From: Actinoallomurus bryophytorum
GTDB taxonomy: Bacteria > Actinomycetota > Actinomycetes > Streptosporangiales > Streptosporangiaceae
NCBI RefSeq assembly: GCF_006716425.1
Contig: NZ_VFOZ01000001.1
Span: 1,178,001 to 1,242,000, forward strand
Direction: 5' to 3'
Length of the DNA: 64,000 bases
Below, in pieces: positions 60,940-64,000 of this stretch. The notes under the pieces were generated by a model that searched no databases, was not told the origin of the DNA, and worked only from the letters and a program-made list of their open reading frames with translations. How positions within the stretch are numbered: position 1 is the stretch's first letter; each line of letters opens with the position of its first letter. A program made the translations under genes and the position numbers.

Positions 60940-61488
60940 TCAACCCCAGCTCTTCGCCTTGGCCTTGGCCTTGTGCGCCCTGGCCTTGGCCGCGGCCACC
61001 TGAGCGCCGGCCTGGGCGCGTGAGCGCTTGCGGGCCGTCTTCAGACCCGACTTCGCCTGACGGCGCGCGGTCTTGATCTGCGACTTGGCGCTTCGCGCGG
61101 CCGTGTGCCAGGGGTTGGCGTTGCGCCGTGCCCGGCGCCGGAGGACCCATACCGTCACGGCGGCGGCGAGCCCGGTGGCGGCCGCCCCGGCTCCGGCGCG
61201 GCGCGTGGCCGGGCTGATCTCGGTGGGAACCGCGTCGCTCTCCCGCGCTCGGGAGACCAGCACGGACGCCTTGTCCTTGGCCTGCGTGACCTTGTCCTGC
61301 GCGATCCGCTTGGCCTGGTCGGTCTGACCGGCGACGGCCTCCTTCGTCTGGACGGCCTTGGCCTTCGCCCGGTCCTTGAGCTCGTCGGCCTTGGCGGCCA
61401 CACCCTCCGCGCTCTTCCCCAGCTCCTCACTCGCCCGCGCAGCGTGTTCGGCCGGATCCTGCGGCGTGCTGTTTCCGTTGACGGTCAT
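60940..61488 (-). CDS. Lys/Ala-rich helical membrane protein, unknown
   Basis: A 182-residue basic protein. The N-terminal 85 residues form a long amphipathic helix (GKSAEGVAAKADELKDRAKA, KAVQTKEAVAGQTDQAKRIA). A single transmembrane-like helix (about 100-118) follows, then a strongly basic tail (RSAKSQIKTARRQAKSGLKT). Composition resembles DUF3618-type actinobacterial envelope proteins, but the defining motif is absent. ATG 61488 follows GGAG by seven bases. It may associate with membrane or DNA; the function is unknown. Confidence 0.65.
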   Translation of the reverse strand: MTVNGNSTPQDPAEHAARASEELGKSAEGVAAKADELKDRAKAKAVQTKEAVAGQTDQAKRIAQDKVTQAKDKASVLVSRARESDAVPTEISPATRRAGAGAAATGLAAAVTVWVLRRRARRNANPWHTAARSAKSQIKTARRQAKSGLKTARKRSRAQAGAQVAAAKARAHKAKAKAKSWG

Positions 61489-61818
61489 TGCTGGCTCCTT
61501 CACAGAGGGTTTCAGCGCCGGGTCCCACTAGTGCGACCGAAAACCCCTTCGGGGTGTTCCCCGAGCCGGGTTTCGGCGCCTTGTGTGACGCTTTTCCCTG
61601 GTCATTCATTTGTCTTCCATGTAGAAGCCCCCGATGCCCCAAGAATCCACGCCTAAACGCGGCCATCGAGAAGACGGCACACGCCACCGGCGCCGGGGTC
61701 GCCGGTACGCGGCCGTGCGGGCAGGCCGTACCGCTCTTTCCATGATCGCCACTGCGCCGCCGAACGGACGCGGACGGAAAAGGCCGAGTAAGTCGTTCTG
61801 TGATTTTTAGAGGGTCGC
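61489..61818. other. 330-base intergenic region without a recognised gene
   Basis: Contains a short hairpin (accccttcggggt near 61553) and lower-GC segments. It probably holds the promoter of the Lys/Ala-rich gene and the 3' untranslated end of the ArsR gene. Confidence 0.55.
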
Positions 61819-62160
61819 CTACGCGTTCGTCCCGGGAGGCGCGCCAGGGCCTTCTTCCACGTGCCGCAGAGCGTCGAGGACGATGCGGGCAATGTGATCA
61901 TCGGCGAGGGCGTACTCGACCGATCGCGCGTGGCGATGGGCGATCACCAGTCGTGAATTCCGCAGCACGCGGAGATGCTGGGAGACCAGGGGCTGGGAGA
62001 CTCCCAGGCTGGTGACGAGCTCATGGACCTCACGACTGCCGTCGGCGAGTTCGCGGACGATGCCGAGCCGGACGGGTGAGGCAAGCGCACGCAGCAACTC
62101 TGATGCCGCGTTCAGCGCGTTCACGGACGCGCTACCCGGCGATGTCGCATTCGTGCCCAT
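61819..62160 (-). CDS. ArsR/SmtB-type zinc-sensing repressor
   Basis: A 113-residue winged-helix repressor. The DNA-binding helix is VHELVTSLGVSQPLVSQHLR. The C-terminal helix has Asp87, His89, His100 and Glu103 in the D-x-H-x10-H-x2-E pattern, exactly the alpha-5 zinc site of SmtB/CzrA; there is no Cys in the recognition helix. So zinc (or cobalt) binding should release DNA. The Met at 62160 is preferred; 62178 gives a six-residue extension. Inverted repeats lie right at its start. Downstream of and co-oriented with the histidine-rich gene. Confidence 0.88.
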   Translation of the reverse strand: MGTNATSPGSASVNALNAASELLRALASPVRLGIVRELADGSREVHELVTSLGVSQPLVSQHLRVLRNSRLVIAHRHARSVEYALADDHIARIVLDALRHVEEGPGAPPGTNA

Positions 62161-62197
62161 ATATGCTGACGTTAACATATAGCAATGAACGTCATTG
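62161..62197. promoter_or_regulatory. Operator-like inverted repeats at the ArsR gene start
   Basis: ATATG-N10-CATAT (62161-62180) and a perfect CAATGA-ACG-TCATTG (62183-62197) lie directly before the ATG. The region is much more A/T-rich than its surroundings and suggests autorepression, possibly of a leaderless transcript. Confidence 0.6.
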
Positions 62198-62298
62198 TGT
62201 AGCTGAGCCGCTGACGGCCGGACGGGCTGCGCGCCGCCGATGCCCCCAGCGGCATCGGCGGATCACCGCGGCGGGCCGTACCGCCTCGAAAAGCCTGG

Positions 62299-62601
62299 TC
62301 AGTGGTCGTCCCAGTGGTCGCCGTGCTGGACATGACGGTGGCCGTCGTGCACGTAGTCGACGTGGTCCTCGTGCGGGACCGCGACATGCCCGCAGTCGAC
62401 CTGATGCTGGTGTTGATGCCCGTCATGCGGCACGTGCTCGCCGGTCTCGCACTCATCGATGTGTCCCTCATGGGCGCGATGGAGATGACCATCGTGTGCG
62501 TAGTCGACATGGTCCTCGTGGCGGAAGGCCACATGACCGCAGCCCGGCCCATGCTCGTGTGCGTGATCGGTATGCGTGCGGTGCTCGGTCGAACTCGACA
62601 T
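62299..62601 (-). CDS. Histidine-rich (27%) metal-binding protein with two repeats
   Basis: A 100-residue protein with 27 His and 3 Cys. It contains two 28-29-residue repeats (residues 21-48 and 70-98) of pattern C-G-H-V-A-x-x-H-E-D-H-V-D-Y-x-H-D-G-H-x-H-x-x-H-x-x-H. No signal peptide is visible, so it is cytoplasmic. It could bind several zinc or nickel ions as a buffer or metallochaperone. ATG 62601 follows GGGGG by six bases. It precedes the ArsR gene on the same strand and has an operator-like palindrome upstream. A repressor with a zinc site next door supports a zinc role. Confidence 0.8.
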   Translation of the reverse strand: MSSSTEHRTHTDHAHEHGPGCGHVAFRHEDHVDYAHDGHLHRAHEGHIDECETGEHVPHDGHQHQHQVDCGHVAVPHEDHVDYVHDGHRHVQHGDHWDDH

Positions 62602-62662
62602 GTACGCCCCCTTGTCCGTCCCTGGCACACGCCCCAGCGGACAGAACGCGACCCGGGATCGT

Positions 62663-62712
62663 CCTCGCGGTCAAAATTGACCGCGAGGAGCAATATTAGC
62701 ATATTGCGATGT
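62663..62712 (-). promoter_or_regulatory. Probable ArsR operator/promoter of the histidine-rich gene
   Basis: A perfect 12-2-12 inverted repeat, cctcgcggtcaa-aa-ttgaccgcgagg (62663-62688), the spacing known for SmtB-family operators. It is followed by a second perfect repeat caatat-tagc-atattg (62691-62706). Both lie 62-106 bases before the start codon. Confidence 0.7.
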
Positions 62713-63092
62713 ATGCATAGATAGAGCCGTCGTCGAGGCACGCAGTCGATGTCGATCGGTGTTCGGTGTAGGCCTGTTCGATGTAGGCCATGCCTCCGAG
62801 TGGGTCGTGCCTGGGTTCCGCGGTCGGATGCCGACCCTCTTCGGCCATGCATGGCTCCGGCTTCACGGCGTCGAGGTACCTGTTAGTGACGACCTGTACG
62901 TGCCGCCGTTGTCGCGGTAGCAGCACGGCTAACGCGAGCCGCAAGGCGCCCGGACCGTGGGGAGCAGCCTGGAGTTCCTCGGCGCTGAGCAGGGACGAAT
63001 CCAGCATCACCCAGATACGAGCGCGTCCGTGCCGGGCGGGCGGATCCGGTCTCCTGCCAGCGGATCCCATCTCAAGGCCACGCCTCTCCGCC

Positions 63093-63264
63093 ACTGAGCT
63101 GCGACACCTCCGTTGGTGAGGTGCGGCACCGCGCCGGTGTGTTGCGGGCACCGCCATTGATGAGGTGCGGGCACCGTGGCCGGTGAGGTACGGGCACCGC
63201 CGCCGGTGAGGTACGGGCACCGCCACTGATGAGGTGCGGCATCTCCGCTGCTGAGGTGCGACCT
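63093..63264. repeat. Degenerate 23-bp tandem repeat, about eight copies
   Basis: Consensus ggtgaggt(a/g)cgggcaccgcc plus three bases. Copies at 63182 and 63205 differ at only three of 23 positions; flanking units vary by 1-6 bases and length 21-23. There are no unique spacers between copies, so it is not a CRISPR. Confidence 0.9.
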
Positions 63265-64000
63265 CTCCCCACGCCGACGCAGACAGGGCGCGCGAGCCAG
63301 TGCTGTCCTCTCGGCGGCGATGCTTCCGCTGGCGGCATCCCAGGTCAGTACCATCCCGGACGCCGCCCCTGAGAATGCCGGGATCAGCCGTACGCGGCTC
63401 TCCCACCAATCACCGTGCGTGCGGTTCTTCGGCTTCTACGCGGCGGCCGAACATCATCACGCTCGTGGCCGGCCCGCCCTCGACCTCTTCATCCCGATCA
63501 TCATCTTCTGGATCGGCATCAGCAACACGCCCGCGTACGGATCATCGTCTGGGCCAGGCTCCTGCCACCGGAACGCGGTCCGCGACCGCATGCCACCGGG
63601 CGGCACGCTCTTTGGAGGCCGAACCACCGGACGCGACCAGCACTCCTCATCTGACGCGGCCGCCTGCCCGTTTACTCCGAACGGCCACACCCCGGCTTGG
63701 AGACGATCCTGAACGTCGGCATTCGCCGCGCGCGACGGCACACCTGGCGAACCGGCCGTTGCTGTCCGCCGTCAAGAAACCGTGCTCGGCCCTCGACAAG
63801 GCGGCCTGGGATGGCGCACGGCGAGCGCATGCGCGCCCTGTTGCCGGATCCACCTGCTGCCCGATCCCTGCCCGATGGTTCGGGGCATCCGCTGCCGAGC
63901 CGGACGCCCGCCAAGCTTCCTGAACGACGAACACGAAGCCCCGCAACCCAGCGAACACCGCCCGTACCCGCGTCACGACCACGGCGGCAGAGTCGAGCGA

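Larger units (their letters stand above)
62602..64000. other. 1.4-kb region upstream of the histidine-rich gene, no recognised gene
   Basis: All ORFs in 62720-64000 look like chance frames; none shows a motif or a good start. The contents seen are the operator region (62663-62712), a 23-bp tandem repeat (63093-63264) and GC-rich unique sequence to the edge. A gene fragment might be hidden by frameshifts. Confidence 0.6.

Noticed and set aside
63093-63264. CRISPR array
   Set aside because: Units are contiguous without unique spacers, and no cas genes are present.
62696-63409. 237-codon minus-strand ORF near the histidine-rich gene
   Set aside because: It crosses the operator and the 23-bp repeat, has no recognisable motif, and its 3' end lies in the palindrome region.

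Overview
The window is high-GC DNA with frequent GTG and TTG starts, tightly packed operons with ATGA overlaps, and many actinobacterial families (MoeZ, DUF3107, DUF3117, DUF6758, ECF41 sigma factor, ZAS anti-sigma factor, TatB, Ku plus split LigD). It is chromosomal DNA of a filamentous-type actinomycete. The family mix fits Streptosporangiales/Thermomonosporaceae, but genus cannot be read from the sequence. About 68 protein-coding genes are supported. No rRNA, tRNA or CRISPR array was seen.

Layout. 1-8.9 kb: a UvrD/RecB-like helicase running off the left edge, a VOC protein, an operon of membrane protein, subtilisin-like protease and alkyltransferase-like protein, then moeZ, a CsbD protein and a hydrolase. 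9-13.8 kb: a DEAD-box helicase and a compact end-joining locus (ku divergent from separate LigD ligase and polymerase genes). 13.9-16.9 kb: flavoprotein reductase, acidic protein, TetR regulator, DUF3107 and a GlsB-like membrane protein. 17-18.2 kb has no gene and is low-complexity. 18.3-26.9 kb: second DEAD-box helicase, GDPD, hydrolase, MpaB-like oxygenase, a MITE-like element, RecB nuclease, MBL hydrolase, Ser/Thr kinase and methyltransferase. 27-28 kb: a decayed TnpB element. 28-31.8 kb: LysE exporter and a PHP/DUF6758/HpcH operon.

32-56.5 kb is a deeply conserved actinobacterial neighbourhood matching the gene content of M. tuberculosis Rv1201c-Rv1232c: MgtE-N/CBS protein, DUF1003, mrp, tatB, htrA, an RseB-like protein, anti-sigma factor, sigE, O-methyltransferase, DUF3117, tag, membrane coiled-coil protein, FolP2-like protein, two LOG proteins, dapE and dapD. 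It combines envelope-stress control with lysine/DAP supply. Two secreted peptidoglycan hydrolases and a 9-bp repeat array are inserted in it. 56.6-60.6 kb: lysozyme-like protein, SMP-30 protein, a CMD/hydrolase fusion and BrkB. 60.9-64 kb: a Lys/Ala-rich membrane protein and a probable zinc module (SmtB-type ArsR repressor plus a 27% histidine protein), then a tail without recognisable genes.

The signals most worth following are the zinc module with its 12-2-12 operator-like palindrome, the CACCACGTG array near 52 kb, the MITE at 22.9 kb, the inverted CMD-hydrolase fusion, the degraded FolP and the RuvC-II-less TnpB.
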